A stretch of 64,000 nt of DNA from a virus: IMG/VR virus record IMGVR_UViG_3300002835_007523, positions 35,094 through 99,093 of that record. One strand, 5' to 3'. A program made the translations under genes and the position numbers. The notes below the pieces were generated by a model. It did not search any database, was not told the origin of the DNA, and saw only the letters and a program-made list of their open reading frames with translations. Below, in pieces: positions 16,231 to 26,206 of this stretch. Every line of letters begins with the position of its first letter. Within the stretch, counting starts at the first letter, position 1.

Positions 16231-17769
16231 ATGAGCCAAATAGACTATACCTCAAGAGACTTTGAATCTCTAAAACTGGATCTTATAAATCTTGTAAATG
16301 TTAGGACTGGATATGACTGGGTTGTTGATGACCCGTCTGATTTAGGCTCAGTTCTTCTAGAAGCTGTTGCATATATGGGAGACGTCATGTCTTACTATAT
16401 AGACCGAGTCGCAAATGAAACCTCTGTAGAAACAGCAGTAAAACGAGAGACCTTACTTAAATTTGCAGAGCTGTACGGCTATAGGCCTTCTGGTCCTATT
16501 CCGGCACAGGTAAGCGTTGCTTTTACAAATATAAGCACCGAAACTCTAGACCTACCTATTGGTACGCAGGTTATGGCCCCATTAACCTATGGTCCATTTA
16601 CCGAAGTATTCTTTGAAACAACTCAGGCTGTAGTTCAATTACAGCCCGATCAAACAATCACAGTTACAGCTAGAGAAGGAAAGACGGTAAATACAGATCG
16701 TCCAGACCTTATTAATCCAGCTACTAATAAACCCCTACCTGTTAACTTGGGAACATCGTCAGGACTAGCCAACCAAGAATTTTACATTTATGAGCCTGGA
16801 GTTGTAGATAACTCTCTTGTAGTATACGTTGGTCAGGGAGTAGCTTTTGGTTCTTGGAGGTATGTAGATAGCTTAGCTGATTATGGTCCAAACTCACTAA
16901 TTTTTACGACAAGAATTGACGAAGATGGGTCTACTACCGTTGTATTTGGAGATGGAGTTAATGGAGCAATACCTCCAGTCAATCAGTTGATTTCTGCACT
17001 GTATAAAAACAGTTTGGGCATAGCTGGAAACGTAATTGCTAACGCTATAAAAGAAGTGACATTTATTCCTGGAAACGGAAATCCGGAAGCACTCTCATAC
17101 CTTTCAGTGTCTAATGCTTCAGCCGCAATTGGAGGGGCAGACGCAGACTCCTTAGAGCAGCTTCGTAAAGGAATTAAGTCAGCAATCATATCAAGAAAAA
17201 GAGCAGTTACTTTAGAAGATTATGAAAAGCTTGCTATGCAGGTCTCTGGAGTAGCTAAGGTAAAAGCAGTTGCTGGAGTCTATAGCTCAGTAACCCTATA
17301 TGTACAGTCACCAGATGACGGAAGCACGACTCCTGGAATATATAATGGAAGCACCACTACTGCTTGGAATACGTCAGCTGCAGCAATTTCTGCGTATCTT
17401 GAAGATAAAATTCCAGTTGGAACAACAGTTACAGTTCAAAACCCAACATATGTACCTATCTATCTAACTGTAGCTTTAACCTTGGCAGACCAATATAAGC
17501 ACTCTGCTGTAAAACTTGCAGTATCTAAAGCCCTTTTAAATCCAGGTGGCCTATTCCACTACGACAAAAATGAGTTTGGAAGATCCATTCCTAAGTCCTC
17601 AGTTATTGCTACAATTGCGGGTATAGAGGGCGTAGTGTCCGTAGACATAACCAAAATGAATACGGATAATGGGGCTAGCTCAGCATCTATAACTTTAGCT
17701 GCTGGTCAAATACCATACCTGCTTCCAGCCAATCTAGTGTTCCCCACCCCAATCGGTGGAATAGCGTAA
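16231..17769 (+). CDS. Baseplate wedge protein, gp6/baseplate J-like
   Basis: A 512-residue protein of the baseplate J/gp6 family. It begins 'IDYTSRDFESLKLDLINLV', followed by 'DDPSDLGSVLLEAVAYMGD', both hallmarks of gp6-like wedges. The C-terminal half has 'RAVTLEDYEKLAMQVSGVAK' and 'KVKAVAG', conserved in the family. It dimerises to form the inner baseplate ring with the gp25-like partner encoded just upstream. Confidence 0.9.
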   Translation: MSQIDYTSRDFESLKLDLINLVNVRTGYDWVVDDPSDLGSVLLEAVAYMGDVMSYYIDRVANETSVETAVKRETLLKFAELYGYRPSGPIPAQVSVAFTNISTETLDLPIGTQVMAPLTYGPFTEVFFETTQAVVQLQPDQTITVTAREGKTVNTDRPDLINPATNKPLPVNLGTSSGLANQEFYIYEPGVVDNSLVVYVGQGVAFGSWRYVDSLADYGPNSLIFTTRIDEDGSTTVVFGDGVNGAIPPVNQLISALYKNSLGIAGNVIANAIKEVTFIPGNGNPEALSYLSVSNASAAIGGADADSLEQLRKGIKSAIISRKRAVTLEDYEKLAMQVSGVAKVKAVAGVYSSVTLYVQSPDDGSTTPGIYNGSTTTAWNTSAAAISAYLEDKIPVGTTVTVQNPTYVPIYLTVALTLADQYKHSAVKLAVSKALLNPGGLFHYDKNEFGRSIPKSSVIATIAGIEGVVSVDITKMNTDNGASSASITLAAGQIPYLLPANLVFPTPIGGIA

Positions 17770-17778
17770 GGATAAAAA

Positions 17779-18321
17779 ATGCCAGCATCATTTCCCACTA
17801 CCGTAAGACAGTTTACGGCAAAAGTAGATCTACAAGATACGATTCTTGCAGATCACATTAACGCTCTACAAGATGAAGTTAGAGCTATAGAAATAACCCT
17901 AAATGGAACTACGGATGCAACAAACGGCCTACTTACGTCAAATTATTCGGGAACATTTTCATCTACAAGCACTTGGAACTCTTTAGACGATAGAATCTCT
18001 AATATTGAGGCTGGACTTGTAAATGGCTTAGCTATAAGCCCATACGTAAAAAAAGCTGGGGACAACATGTCTGTCTCCAATGCAGTTGCTTTAACATTAA
18101 AGAATACCAGTGCAACAACCACCTCTAACCTATTTGAGGCATATAACTCTGCAAATATTCTAGGGTTTGCTTTAAATGGTTCAGGTTTACCAAAAGTGGG
18201 AACTGCTAACGTACTATACGTTGGAAGCTCTGAGTACACAACTCTAGACAACAAAGCTCAAACAGCACTAGAAACAGCAGAGTCTGCTCCGTTTAATTCA
18301 TTTTTGTTAGCGGGTATGTAA
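17779..18321 (+). CDS. Putative baseplate-attached fibre protein
   Basis: The 180-residue product starts 'MPASFPTTVRQFTAKVDLQD', then 'HINALQDEVRAIEITL', a helical N-terminal segment common in baseplate-attached fibre proteins of large phages. The rest is Ser/Thr/Asn-rich. It follows the wedge genes and precedes the large appendage protein. The role is inferred from these features. Confidence 0.55.
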   Translation: MPASFPTTVRQFTAKVDLQDTILADHINALQDEVRAIEITLNGTTDATNGLLTSNYSGTFSSTSTWNSLDDRISNIEAGLVNGLAISPYVKKAGDNMSVSNAVALTLKNTSATTTSNLFEAYNSANILGFALNGSGLPKVGTANVLYVGSSEYTTLDNKAQTALETAESAPFNSFLLAGM

Positions 18322-18327
18322 CCTTAA

Positions 18328-20958
18328 ATGGCTAGATATTCGTTTGCAACATACGGTTCTCCTAACCTTAGATACGGTCAGGTAGAAAATAATAGAGCTT
18401 ACTATAACGTAAGCCTATTTGCATGGAGCTATACGTATAATGCTGTTTCTTTAATCTGGGGCTCAGTTTTAACAGACCCCCTAGATCCAGCCCCAACACA
18501 CTGGAAGCTAGTAAAGAACACTACTGGAAATCCAGACACTCCGTATGATGCCGAAGTTGTAGACCAGGGAACAATTTCTGAATATCGATTATCAGCAATA
18601 GATTCAGACCTAGTTGAGGGTCAACAGATAATTTATTCTTTTTGGATATTTAATGGAGTAAAGTGGATTAACTGTGGATACTCAGACGTAATAACAGTCG
18701 GTGATTCTGGAACTCTAGGTAAAGTAGAAAAATGGATTCCTTCAGCATGGCTAAATGCTATAGCTGGTACGGGAGACGCTACTGGAGAACCTAGCGATCT
18801 AGATCTAAATAAAATATTATCTGCCTATACATTTTTTTATGACTCTTTAAGAGCAAAAATTCAACTTTTAGAAAGCTCTATGTCTTATAAAGACATACCC
18901 ATACAATTTCTTAAGTCTAAGATACAGGATTTGGGATTTAATTATGAGCCAGTTTTGGGAGACATTTACCATAGAAGTCTTTACAGAATAGGTGATGAGG
19001 TAAATTCTGAAAAGGGAACAACAATCGGAATTAAAGAGTTTACTACCGCATTAACTCACTGGAATAGCAGGGTTTCTGTAGGAAAAAATCTACTATTAGA
19101 CTATAACGACTCTTCATTTGAAGAATCTGCTGGAAGATGGTCTACTACTGCCGGAACAGTTCAACACATTCATTTTACAGAGTCTCTTTCTACTGTTGGG
19201 GTTTTAGTAGCAGCACCTACTCCAACAATTAATTATAACTATGGACTTTTTGGTCCTAGATCTGTAGGTTTTGGATGGGTTCATGGGCATAATACCTCTC
19301 CAGTATTGACTTTACCAGCATCATCTTCAGACATAATTAAGTATGGTGTTCCAGTTAAACCTAATACTAGGTACTTATTTAGCGGATACTTTAGAGTAAA
19401 AGATACAACTAAAGCGGGGTCTGCTAAAGTAAAAATTAGTTGGTATAACCAATCCGGAACCCTAATATCAACAACTCTTGACGGAACAGCAGTTACTTTA
19501 ACTAGTTCTTGGCAACAAGTATTCTCTAAATCAGACTCTGGAACAAATGGACAACTTGCACCAAGCAATGCATATTACGCACAGCTAACAATAACATTTA
19601 CAAACTCAAGCAACCAAGCAGAATACATAATGGATATGTTTCAGTTTGAAGTTGTTAATGGATCATCTACCTATGAAGATGCAAGAAAAGCCATCGTATA
19701 TGTTGAGGGTGAGACCGTAAACTATATTCATAACCCATCTTTTGAATCAAATACAAACGGTTGGACAGCCCTAAACGGAACATTGACGACTGCAACTAGC
19801 CCATCAGGAGCAATAGTATTTGGGTCAAAATTTGCGAAACTTACCGCTAGTTCAGACGGTAGAACAGGCATAACCTCTGAGTGGATGCCTATAGATCCCA
19901 ATGAAAACTATACCTTTAGCGCACATGTGTCCTCAAATACAACAAAGGTTGTAAAAGCAAGAATTGAGTTTTCATCCGCCCTTAGTCAAGAAGAACAAAA
20001 CACAATACTTACTGACGAAGACGGAAGCTACTACTCAACCGCGGTTTACTATGTTGATTCAGATCCACTAACTTTAAGTGCTACCCCACAAAGGCTGCAC
20101 ATAACTGCTCTCGCCCCAGACTTCTCAACTGATGCTGGGTACCCCCTTGCTAAAGTATCTTTATATGTAGATGATGCAGTCTCTGGAGAAATGCTCTATA
20201 TAGACGCCCTACAGCTAGAGGATTCTTTAGAGCCTACTTCATATTTTGATGGGTCTGGAGCCCCAGCAATAACTAACCCACTTACTCAAGAATATATAGA
20301 TGCTTTTGACTGCCTTTGGGAAGACGAAACAAATTCTCACGGTAGAAGCTATCGTTGGCAGAACTACGCAAACAAGCTAGCTAGACTTGCAGCAAACATG
20401 GTAAAAGTTGTACCAAATGGATCTAGTTGGGAAATTAGGTCTGGATTCCCAACACCTGCATACCAAGAGCTATCCCCATCAGTTCTAACTGCTCCATCAT
20501 TTGAGCAGAGCACTACAGGTTGGAACGGCGGGAACGCAACAATCTCCAGAAGCGTAACTCGAGGCAGCTTATTTGATGAATACACTACTCATGGAAGCGC
20601 ATTTGGAAAAGTAACCTCTACAAATGGATCTTCAACATTCTCTGCATATACGGACAACACTCCTATAGTAACTAACGCTGGATACTATGCATCTATCGCT
20701 GTCAAACCAGAAAACGAAGACGCATATGGAAACTACACGTTAGAAGTAAAGTTTTATGACGATTTCAACATCGTAGTAACAACAAAAACAGCGTCAGCAA
20801 GAAACATAAGGTTTGATCGATGGGGATATCTGGGGGTATTTGCCCAGAAGTCAGAAATTTATGGAGCTACCTACGCCGTACTAAAAGTAACGTGTACTCC
20901 AGACTCCCCAGCAGCCGGTCGAGTGTTCTATCTTGACAGGGTTGTATTTAGGCAGTAG
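18328..20958 (+). CDS. Tail protein I-like baseplate protein with carbohydrate-binding repeats
   Basis: An 876-residue protein. The N-terminal ~250 residues resemble wedge/tail protein I ('PIQFLKSKIQDLGFNYEPVL'). After that come three beta-sandwich modules of CBM4/9-like type, marked by 'YNDSSFEESAGRWS', 'IHNPSFESNTNGWT' and 'TAPSFEQSTTGWNG' near residues 255, 465 and 720. Such modules bind glycans or build rigid rods. The protein probably links baseplate to receptor recognition. It is the last of the tail genes. Confidence 0.7.
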   Translation: MARYSFATYGSPNLRYGQVENNRAYYNVSLFAWSYTYNAVSLIWGSVLTDPLDPAPTHWKLVKNTTGNPDTPYDAEVVDQGTISEYRLSAIDSDLVEGQQIIYSFWIFNGVKWINCGYSDVITVGDSGTLGKVEKWIPSAWLNAIAGTGDATGEPSDLDLNKILSAYTFFYDSLRAKIQLLESSMSYKDIPIQFLKSKIQDLGFNYEPVLGDIYHRSLYRIGDEVNSEKGTTIGIKEFTTALTHWNSRVSVGKNLLLDYNDSSFEESAGRWSTTAGTVQHIHFTESLSTVGVLVAAPTPTINYNYGLFGPRSVGFGWVHGHNTSPVLTLPASSSDIIKYGVPVKPNTRYLFSGYFRVKDTTKAGSAKVKISWYNQSGTLISTTLDGTAVTLTSSWQQVFSKSDSGTNGQLAPSNAYYAQLTITFTNSSNQAEYIMDMFQFEVVNGSSTYEDARKAIVYVEGETVNYIHNPSFESNTNGWTALNGTLTTATSPSGAIVFGSKFAKLTASSDGRTGITSEWMPIDPNENYTFSAHVSSNTTKVVKARIEFSSALSQEEQNTILTDEDGSYYSTAVYYVDSDPLTLSATPQRLHITALAPDFSTDAGYPLAKVSLYVDDAVSGEMLYIDALQLEDSLEPTSYFDGSGAPAITNPLTQEYIDAFDCLWEDETNSHGRSYRWQNYANKLARLAANMVKVVPNGSSWEIRSGFPTPAYQELSPSVLTAPSFEQSTTGWNGGNATISRSVTRGSLFDEYTTHGSAFGKVTSTNGSSTFSAYTDNTPIVTNAGYYASIAVKPENEDAYGNYTLEVKFYDDFNIVVTTKTASARNIRFDRWGYLGVFAQKSEIYGATYAVLKVTCTPDSPAAGRVFYLDRVVFRQ

Positions 20959-20967
20959 GTTCCTGCC

Positions 20968-21243
20968 ATGACTACTGTTTTAATTGCCGGACTTGCCTCT
21001 GCATGCGTACTTACCGCTGTAGAAGGTCTTTTAATATCTCTTGGAAAATGGCGGGGATTGCTAAGCCTAATAATGTCCACAACTGGAATACTGGTTATGG
21101 CTGGCTATAGTAAATTTACTATATTTGAGATCCTGGCCGCAACATTTGTTGGACTAGTCCTATCCCTTGCCGTAGAGCAGGTTTTTACGGGCGTATCCCT
21201 GCGTGAGGTACGCAATTTGCCAAAGAGGGTAGATAGGCTGTAG
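20968..21243 (+). CDS. Small membrane protein
   Basis: The 91-residue product has two to three hydrophobic segments ('LIAGLASACVLTAVEGLLI', 'LLSLIMSTTGILVMAG', 'ILAATFVGLVLSLAVE') and a basic C-terminal tail. No signal-peptide cleavage site or catalytic motif is seen. Its place between tail and replication genes could fit a holin-like role, but there is no endolysin beside it. No Shine-Dalgarno site was seen before the ATG. Confidence 0.5.
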   Translation: MTTVLIAGLASACVLTAVEGLLISLGKWRGLLSLIMSTTGILVMAGYSKFTIFEILAATFVGLVLSLAVEQVFTGVSLREVRNLPKRVDRL

Positions 21244-21272
21244 AACTACACCATTGAGGCTAGGAGGGCCAA

Positions 21273-22184
21273 ATGAAAGCCGAAGTGTATGACAACCCAA
21301 TGTTGTCAATGAATGCTCGTTTCCTATATCTGTACTTCCTTCGTATAGGTCGAGTAGCCACAGTTGAAGAGCTAACAACAGCTCTTGCTGAAAGCGAATA
21401 CGCAATCAAGAATGCAATGAAGGAACTAAAGAAGCTTGACTACATACGGGCAGTCAAGTATCAGGTCAATGGTCAGTGGCGGACTTTATTGAAGTTTTCG
21501 GACGAGTCCCTTAATGTTACCGTAAAAACCATGCTTGAGATTCAGGCACCGACAGACGAAATACCGACGGTCGGTAAAACGCCTGTTCTATCTGTCTGCA
21601 ATACTAGTGATAAGTCTATTAGTGATATAGATAGCTTAGAAGTACTACGTACTTCTAATCTAGGAATTCATCCTGAATTCCAAGGAGATGAAATGAACTG
21701 GCCAATACTGGGCGATGAAACCCCCCGAAAAAAGACTGACGATGAAGTGGGCGTTGTTGGGAAGATCGATGATCAACAAAAGCGGATCAACTCAAAATAC
21801 AAACCAACCCGTTTTGAGGACACCCCTCAAAGCAAGCATCGATCTAACCGGCCCGAAGAGGACTGGACAACAACCGACCTTGTTGCGGAGTTTTATTATC
21901 TTTATCGGGAGAAGTGCGGTAATGTTCCGGCTCAAGTCAATGGACAGCAGTTTACTGTTTGGATCAACCGTCAAGTTGGCGAAGGTACCCATCGCACTGT
22001 TATCCTAAAGGCTATTCGTAAATTCTTTAATGATCGTAGGTTGTTAAAGGATCCCGGTGTTGGAGAACCCTTATGGCGAAAGTTTATAAAGTTCTACTAC
22101 ACTGTGTACGGAACAGTTTCTAAGGATACGAAGCAAGAGAATCTCTCAAACCAAGAGAAGATGCTAAAGCTTCTAGAGGGGTAA
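21273..22184 (+). CDS. Winged-helix replication initiator-like protein
   Basis: A 303-residue protein. Residues 1-80 form a winged-helix domain ('ARFLYLYFLRIGRVATVEEL', then 'YAIKNAMKELKKLDYI'). A polar linker follows, and the C-terminal ~90 residues ('WTTTDLVAEFYYLYREKCG', 'EPLWRKFIKFYYTVYG') resemble primosomal DnaD/replication-organiser domains. It precedes the helicase-loader gene, so it probably recognises the origin and recruits that loader (inference). AGGAGG precedes the ATG. Confidence 0.65.
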   Translation: MKAEVYDNPMLSMNARFLYLYFLRIGRVATVEELTTALAESEYAIKNAMKELKKLDYIRAVKYQVNGQWRTLLKFSDESLNVTVKTMLEIQAPTDEIPTVGKTPVLSVCNTSDKSISDIDSLEVLRTSNLGIHPEFQGDEMNWPILGDETPRKKTDDEVGVVGKIDDQQKRINSKYKPTRFEDTPQSKHRSNRPEEDWTTTDLVAEFYYLYREKCGNVPAQVNGQQFTVWINRQVGEGTHRTVILKAIRKFFNDRRLLKDPGVGEPLWRKFIKFYYTVYGTVSKDTKQENLSNQEKMLKLLEG

Positions 22185-22187
22185 GTT

Positions 22188-22889
22188 GTGTACAGCTTAG
22201 AAGAAATATCTCCACGTACTAGGGCGCAAATAAATGCTGCACAGTTTCCATTAAAAACTATTGGCAGAGAATTTGAAGATCTAGATTCTTATTACCCAAA
22301 CAAAGAGCAAACATCTGTTGTAGAGATCGCTCATGATTGGATGCAAGAAGTTATCGATGGAGATGTTATTAGAGCTAAGGGTTCAGATACTTGTGGTCTT
22401 GGGCTGCTCTTGATTGGAGAGCCTGGCCACGGAAAAACAACTCTTGCATCTGTGATTGGTCAGACACTTATACGGTTATCTCCAAAAGAAGTTTGGGGAC
22501 CTACAGATCAAGTAATAACCCGACCAGTTTTCTTTGCGGATTATCCAAAGCTTCTTCGTTTACAAAAACGTCAATGGTCGGATGAAGACGAAACAGAAAA
22601 GTCTCTCATAGATTGTATTTATGGTGAGGCTAAACCCGGAGACAATGTTCGTCTGCTTATACTTGATGATTTAGGTAAAGAATATAGAACTGCTTCTGGT
22701 TGGTCAGAAAACACATTTGATGCTTTACTGCGTGCAAGGTACAACGCTGGGTTACCTACGATTGTAACTACCAATACACCTATGGGTGAATGGGCAGATA
22801 CATACGGAGATTCCATGGCGAGTTTCGCACACGAAGCGTTTGTTCCAATTGCAATAATATCTACTAGGGGGGACAGAAGAAGAAAATGA
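22188..22889 (+). CDS. DnaC-like AAA+ helicase loader
   Basis: The 233-residue ATPase has Walker A 'GEPGHGKTT' near residue 77, Walker B 'LLILDDLGKEY' near residue 158 and a sensor 'TIVTTNTP', the pattern of DnaC/IstB-type loaders. It would place the replicative helicase encoded downstream onto DNA using ATP. The start is GTG after GAGGGG. It lies three bases after the initiator-like gene and overlaps the SWIM-type gene by four bases. Confidence 0.85.
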   Translation: MYSLEEISPRTRAQINAAQFPLKTIGREFEDLDSYYPNKEQTSVVEIAHDWMQEVIDGDVIRAKGSDTCGLGLLLIGEPGHGKTTLASVIGQTLIRLSPKEVWGPTDQVITRPVFFADYPKLLRLQKRQWSDEDETEKSLIDCIYGEAKPGDNVRLLILDDLGKEYRTASGWSENTFDALLRARYNAGLPTIVTTNTPMGEWADTYGDSMASFAHEAFVPIAIISTRGDRRRK

Positions 22890-23194
22890 AAATGAAAGAG
22901 TTAAAGAACGTGCCCGCTTATGAATGGAAAACCATTCAGTTCTTTGTATCGTTGAATGGTATCTCTGAGGTACAGATATCTAACGATAATACTATGCGCT
23001 GCACTTGTGATGGTTACAAGTCTCGCAAAAAGTGTAAGCACATAGTCTTCTGTCTAAATGAAACTAATGACGATTTTGTATATCCAATAAAAATATCTGA
23101 GGCGACACCACAGGAATACATAGATCGAGCAAAAACATCCGCAGAGGAGTTTAGAAATCTACTCCTCAAATACGGGAGAATATTGGCTCTATAG
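22886..23194 (+). CDS. SWIM zinc-finger protein
   Basis: A 102-residue protein with a SWIM motif, CxC-x(n)-CxH: 'MRCTCDGYKSRKKCKHIVFC'. SWIM domains bind zinc and mediate DNA or protein contacts, often beside helicases. The rest of the protein has no recognised domain. Its overlap with the helicase-loader gene and proximity to the replicative helicase suggest a replication accessory. Confidence 0.7.
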   Translation: MKMKELKNVPAYEWKTIQFFVSLNGISEVQISNDNTMRCTCDGYKSRKKCKHIVFCLNETNDDFVYPIKISEATPQEYIDRAKTSAEEFRNLLLKYGRILAL

Positions 23195-23197
23195 ACT

Positions 23198-23602
23198 ATG
23201 AAGGGGGGCGATATCTCAAACGAAGTGCCGCAGAGAATTGCGGTTACTTTAGACTGCATTCTTGACAAAACACCGACATCAAAACGTGTGCTTGGAATTC
23301 CTGTCTTTTCTGAAGAGGTTTCTTATAACAGACAGGCTCTAGCTAGGTTCTGGAATTTTGCTCAAAAGTACGGCTACGTTATGGAGTTAGTTGGTTTTGG
23401 GTATACACGAAAAGAAATGAAAGAGATTATGGATGACCTAGATAATCTAGGAACAAATCCTTTTAACTATTCTGCGGCGTATAAGGTAATATCAGACTTT
23501 TCATCACAACTCCCATATAGACCAGAATTAAAACATGTGGTAGACATACCCACTCGCGGTCTTATGTACGGAAGTTGGTATCTAGAAATGGGGGCTCTCT
23601 AA
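23198..23602 (+). CDS. Hypothetical replication-region protein
   Basis: A 134-residue soluble protein, three bases after the SWIM gene and ending in a TAATG overlap with the helicase gene. Visible features are a Tyr/Phe-rich middle ('ALARFWNFAQKYGYVMELV') and a conserved-looking end ('IPTRGLMYGSWYLEMG'). I do not recognise the family. Its tight placement suggests a replisome accessory. Confidence 0.5.
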   Translation: MKGGDISNEVPQRIAVTLDCILDKTPTSKRVLGIPVFSEEVSYNRQALARFWNFAQKYGYVMELVGFGYTRKEMKEIMDDLDNLGTNPFNYSAAYKVISDFSSQLPYRPELKHVVDIPTRGLMYGSWYLEMGAL

Positions 23603-24828
23603 TGGCAGCAGATAATGAGATTCGCCTCCTGTCAAAAGCAATACGAGATAGGGATATATCTCCACTTTTAGATCGAGGCATTCAAGACGGTTGGTTTTAC
23701 GTAGATGAAAATAGGGCTGTTTGGAAGTTCCTACGGGAGCATGTAGCCAAGTATTCCGAGGTACCCACAGCAACTACCGTAAAGGATAATTTTCCTAACT
23801 TTAGGCTTTTAAACGTAGAGGACTCCCTGGAGTACCTGGTAGATCAGCTCTCTGAGTTTCGTATCCGCCAAAAGACCATAGAGCTGGTTCAGACGGCCGG
23901 AACCCTTATTGCCGACGGAGATCATAGGGGAGCCCTTGAACAGGTCTCTATGGGCCTTGCAAAGCTCCAGGACGAGGGCGTAGGAAAGTCCTCAGACATA
24001 GACCTGACCAAAGAGCCTCTAAGTCGCTTTGACGAGTACTTGAATATTAAAACCCGCCCTAACGGGCTCCTTGGCATGTCCACAGGATTTAAGGGTATAG
24101 ACGTTGCAACTGCCGGTTTACAGCCCCAACAGTTAGTGACAATTGTTGCTCCCCCTAAAACTGGTAAATCAGTGCTCTCAATGCAGATGGCAGTAAATAT
24201 TCATGAAGATGGTTTTGTTCCTATGTTTCAGTCTTTTGAAATGACTAATCTTGAGCAACAGAGACGACATGACTCAATGAGGGCGCACATCTCTCATTCT
24301 CGTTTAATTCGTGGAGCTTTGAAACCAGAAGAAGAAGAGCGCTATAGACTGATGTTGGAACGCATGGAAAAAATGCACAACTTCTATTTAACGGATTCTG
24401 TCTCTGCCCTAACTTTAACTTCATTGTCTATAAAAATAGACAAGATTAGGCCTGATGCTGTTTTTGTTGACGGTGTTTATTTGATGGTTGACGAGATGAC
24501 GGGTGAGTCAAATACCCCTATGGCGCTTACCAACATAACCCGCGGAATGAAGCGACTTGCACAAAAGCATAATGTTCCTATTGTCATGAGCACTCAAGCT
24601 CTTCGTCACAAAATGCGTGGAGGAAAAGTTACCTCTGACTCAATCGGTTATTCGTCTTCCTTTGTCCAAGACTCTGACATAGTTATGACTTTAGAGCGTC
24701 AGGACGAGGAAGACGATAGTTCAAGAGTTCTTAGAATAGATAAAAGCCGTAATAGCGCTCCTGCAGAGATAGAGCTTTTGTGGGACTGGGAGGAAGGAAA
24801 GTTCCAAGAGTATGGACAGTCCATTTAA
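23602..24828 (+). CDS. DnaB-like replicative helicase
   Basis: The 408-residue protein has an N-terminal helical domain and a RecA-type ATPase core with Walker A 'APPKTGKSVLSM' near residue 183 and Walker B 'AVFVDGVYLMVDEM' near residue 287. 'STQALRHKMRGG' and 'GYSSSFVQDSDIVMTLERQ' match the DnaB motifs around the glutamine switch and arginine finger. It would unwind DNA at the fork after loading by the DnaC-like protein. ATG 23602 was chosen over an earlier in-frame ATG inside the upstream gene. Confidence 0.87.
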   Translation: MAADNEIRLLSKAIRDRDISPLLDRGIQDGWFYVDENRAVWKFLREHVAKYSEVPTATTVKDNFPNFRLLNVEDSLEYLVDQLSEFRIRQKTIELVQTAGTLIADGDHRGALEQVSMGLAKLQDEGVGKSSDIDLTKEPLSRFDEYLNIKTRPNGLLGMSTGFKGIDVATAGLQPQQLVTIVAPPKTGKSVLSMQMAVNIHEDGFVPMFQSFEMTNLEQQRRHDSMRAHISHSRLIRGALKPEEEERYRLMLERMEKMHNFYLTDSVSALTLTSLSIKIDKIRPDAVFVDGVYLMVDEMTGESNTPMALTNITRGMKRLAQKHNVPIVMSTQALRHKMRGGKVTSDSIGYSSSFVQDSDIVMTLERQDEEDDSSRVLRIDKSRNSAPAEIELLWDWEEGKFQEYGQSI

Positions 24829-25054
24829 CGGAACTCAACTTTGTTCTAAAGTTGATGATCCTGAAATTTTCTTTCCAGAAGATTACTTAGATACTAAGCA
24901 TCTTTCTATGGTAAGGGCTATTTGTAACGGGTGCCCAATAATTTCTGGATGTTTAGAGTATGCGATAAAGGATCCTTCTTTAGAGGGTATCTGGGCTGGA
25001 ACAACTCCTAGACAGAGATTAAAGATTCGTTCTAGAAGGAGACAGTCCGCATGA
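24812..25054 (+). CDS. WhiB-like Fe-S transcription factor
   Basis: An 80-residue Wbl protein. Four cysteines (11, 38, 41, 47) give the canonical C-x26-C-x2-C-x5-C cluster that holds a [4Fe-4S], and the 'EGIWAG' turn that follows is diagnostic. A basic C-terminal tail ('RQRLKIRSRRRQ') would contact DNA. WhiB proteins bind the primary sigma factor region 4 in Actinobacteria. The gene overlaps the end of the helicase gene. Confidence 0.9.
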   Translation: MDSPFNGTQLCSKVDDPEIFFPEDYLDTKHLSMVRAICNGCPIISGCLEYAIKDPSLEGIWAGTTPRQRLKIRSRRRQSA

Positions 25055-25269
25055 GCTCTATACGACAGTTAAAGCCAGACTATACCGGCACGATGGAGTA
25101 TGAAAACCAGGTAATGCATGAGTGCCCGGTATGTGAGTCCACTATTTGGAATATAAAAGCGCAGTTTGAAGATTATGAAATATCAATGTACTTTTTAGAT
25201 ATGGAATGCGCTAGTTGTGGGACGTATGCAAAGGCGCCTACTCCTTTAGATAGGCCAAATCTTGTTTAG
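25051..25269 (+). CDS. Small zinc-ribbon protein
   Basis: The 72-residue product has two CxxC knuckles ('HECPVCEST' and 'ECASCGTYAK') about 32 residues apart, forming a zinc ribbon. It overlaps both neighbours by a few bases. It is acidic and lacks a catalytic motif, so it may be a replication or transcription accessory. Confidence 0.6.
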   Translation: MSSIRQLKPDYTGTMEYENQVMHECPVCESTIWNIKAQFEDYEISMYFLDMECASCGTYAKAPTPLDRPNLV

Positions 25270-26206
25270 TGACGGCATAGTAGAGGAGGCTGCAAGACGC
25301 CTTGGCATAGTTACTTGGGGTAGGGGCGATGAGCTTCGCTCTAACTGTCCTATGCATCGTAAGCGCACAGGAAAAGAAGATGATAATCCCTCTTGGTCAA
25401 TAAACGCTGTGTCTGGAGCCCATCACTGTTTTTCTTGCGGGTATAAGGGCAACTTAATAACTCTTGTATGTGAAATAAAAGAGTTAGATTACGATGATGC
25501 ACGATCTTGGATATATTCAAACCTTGATGTAGATCTAGAAGCCTTATCTAAACAGCTTGAGGAAATAAAAGATTCTTATATACCTCCTGCTCAGCTTGTT
25601 CCTATGAGTGAGGCAAGGCTTGCTGTCTTTTCTACTCCGCCAGACTGGGCATTAGAGGCTAGGGGTTTGACTGAAGATGCATGCAAAAAGTATGGTGTTT
25701 TGTGGAACACCAAGTCAAATGAGTGGGTACTTCCAATACGTGAGCCAGATAGCAATAAGCTTTTAGGTTGGCAAGAAAAGGGGCAAGTAACAAGGTCTTT
25801 TTTTAACCGTCCTGTTGGAGTTCCTAAATCAAAAACTATGTTTGGTCTTAACGCCTGGCAAGGGGGAACAATGATCGTTGTTGAGTCTCCTTTGGACGCT
25901 GTAAAACTAGAGAGCGTTGGAGTTTCTGGAGGGGTAGCAATATACGGCGCCTCGTACAGTTTTCAGCAAATAGATCTTATGAGAAGAGCTGATCGTTTAA
26001 TCTTTGCGATAGATAATCCAGCCGTAGATCCTGCCGGTAAGAAGTCCTTCAATCAGTTTTTAGTTGACTCTAGAAAAAATGGGTTAGAGTTTCTTATGTT
26101 TAACTACTCAGATCAATCAAAAGATATTGGAGATATGTCCGCAGAAGCAATACGTTTAGGAGTAACAACCGCTACACATTGTGTGCTTTTAAAGGAATTA
26201 AAGTGA
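25262..26206 (+). CDS. DnaG-type DNA primase
   Basis: A 314-residue primase-like protein. Its N-terminal zinc finger has the CHC2 pattern ('NCPMH' and 'CFSCGYKGN'). The C-terminal half holds a Toprim core with 'MIVVESPLDAVKLE' (catalytic Glu near 208) and 'RLIFAIDNPAVDPAG'. It would make RNA primers for PolA. The start is TTG, overlapping the upstream gene. It is short for DnaG, lacking the C-terminal helicase-binding domain. Confidence 0.82.
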   Translation: MFSDGIVEEAARRLGIVTWGRGDELRSNCPMHRKRTGKEDDNPSWSINAVSGAHHCFSCGYKGNLITLVCEIKELDYDDARSWIYSNLDVDLEALSKQLEEIKDSYIPPAQLVPMSEARLAVFSTPPDWALEARGLTEDACKKYGVLWNTKSNEWVLPIREPDSNKLLGWQEKGQVTRSFFNRPVGVPKSKTMFGLNAWQGGTMIVVESPLDAVKLESVGVSGGVAIYGASYSFQQIDLMRRADRLIFAIDNPAVDPAGKKSFNQFLVDSRKNGLEFLMFNYSDQSKDIGDMSAEAIRLGVTTATHCVLLKELK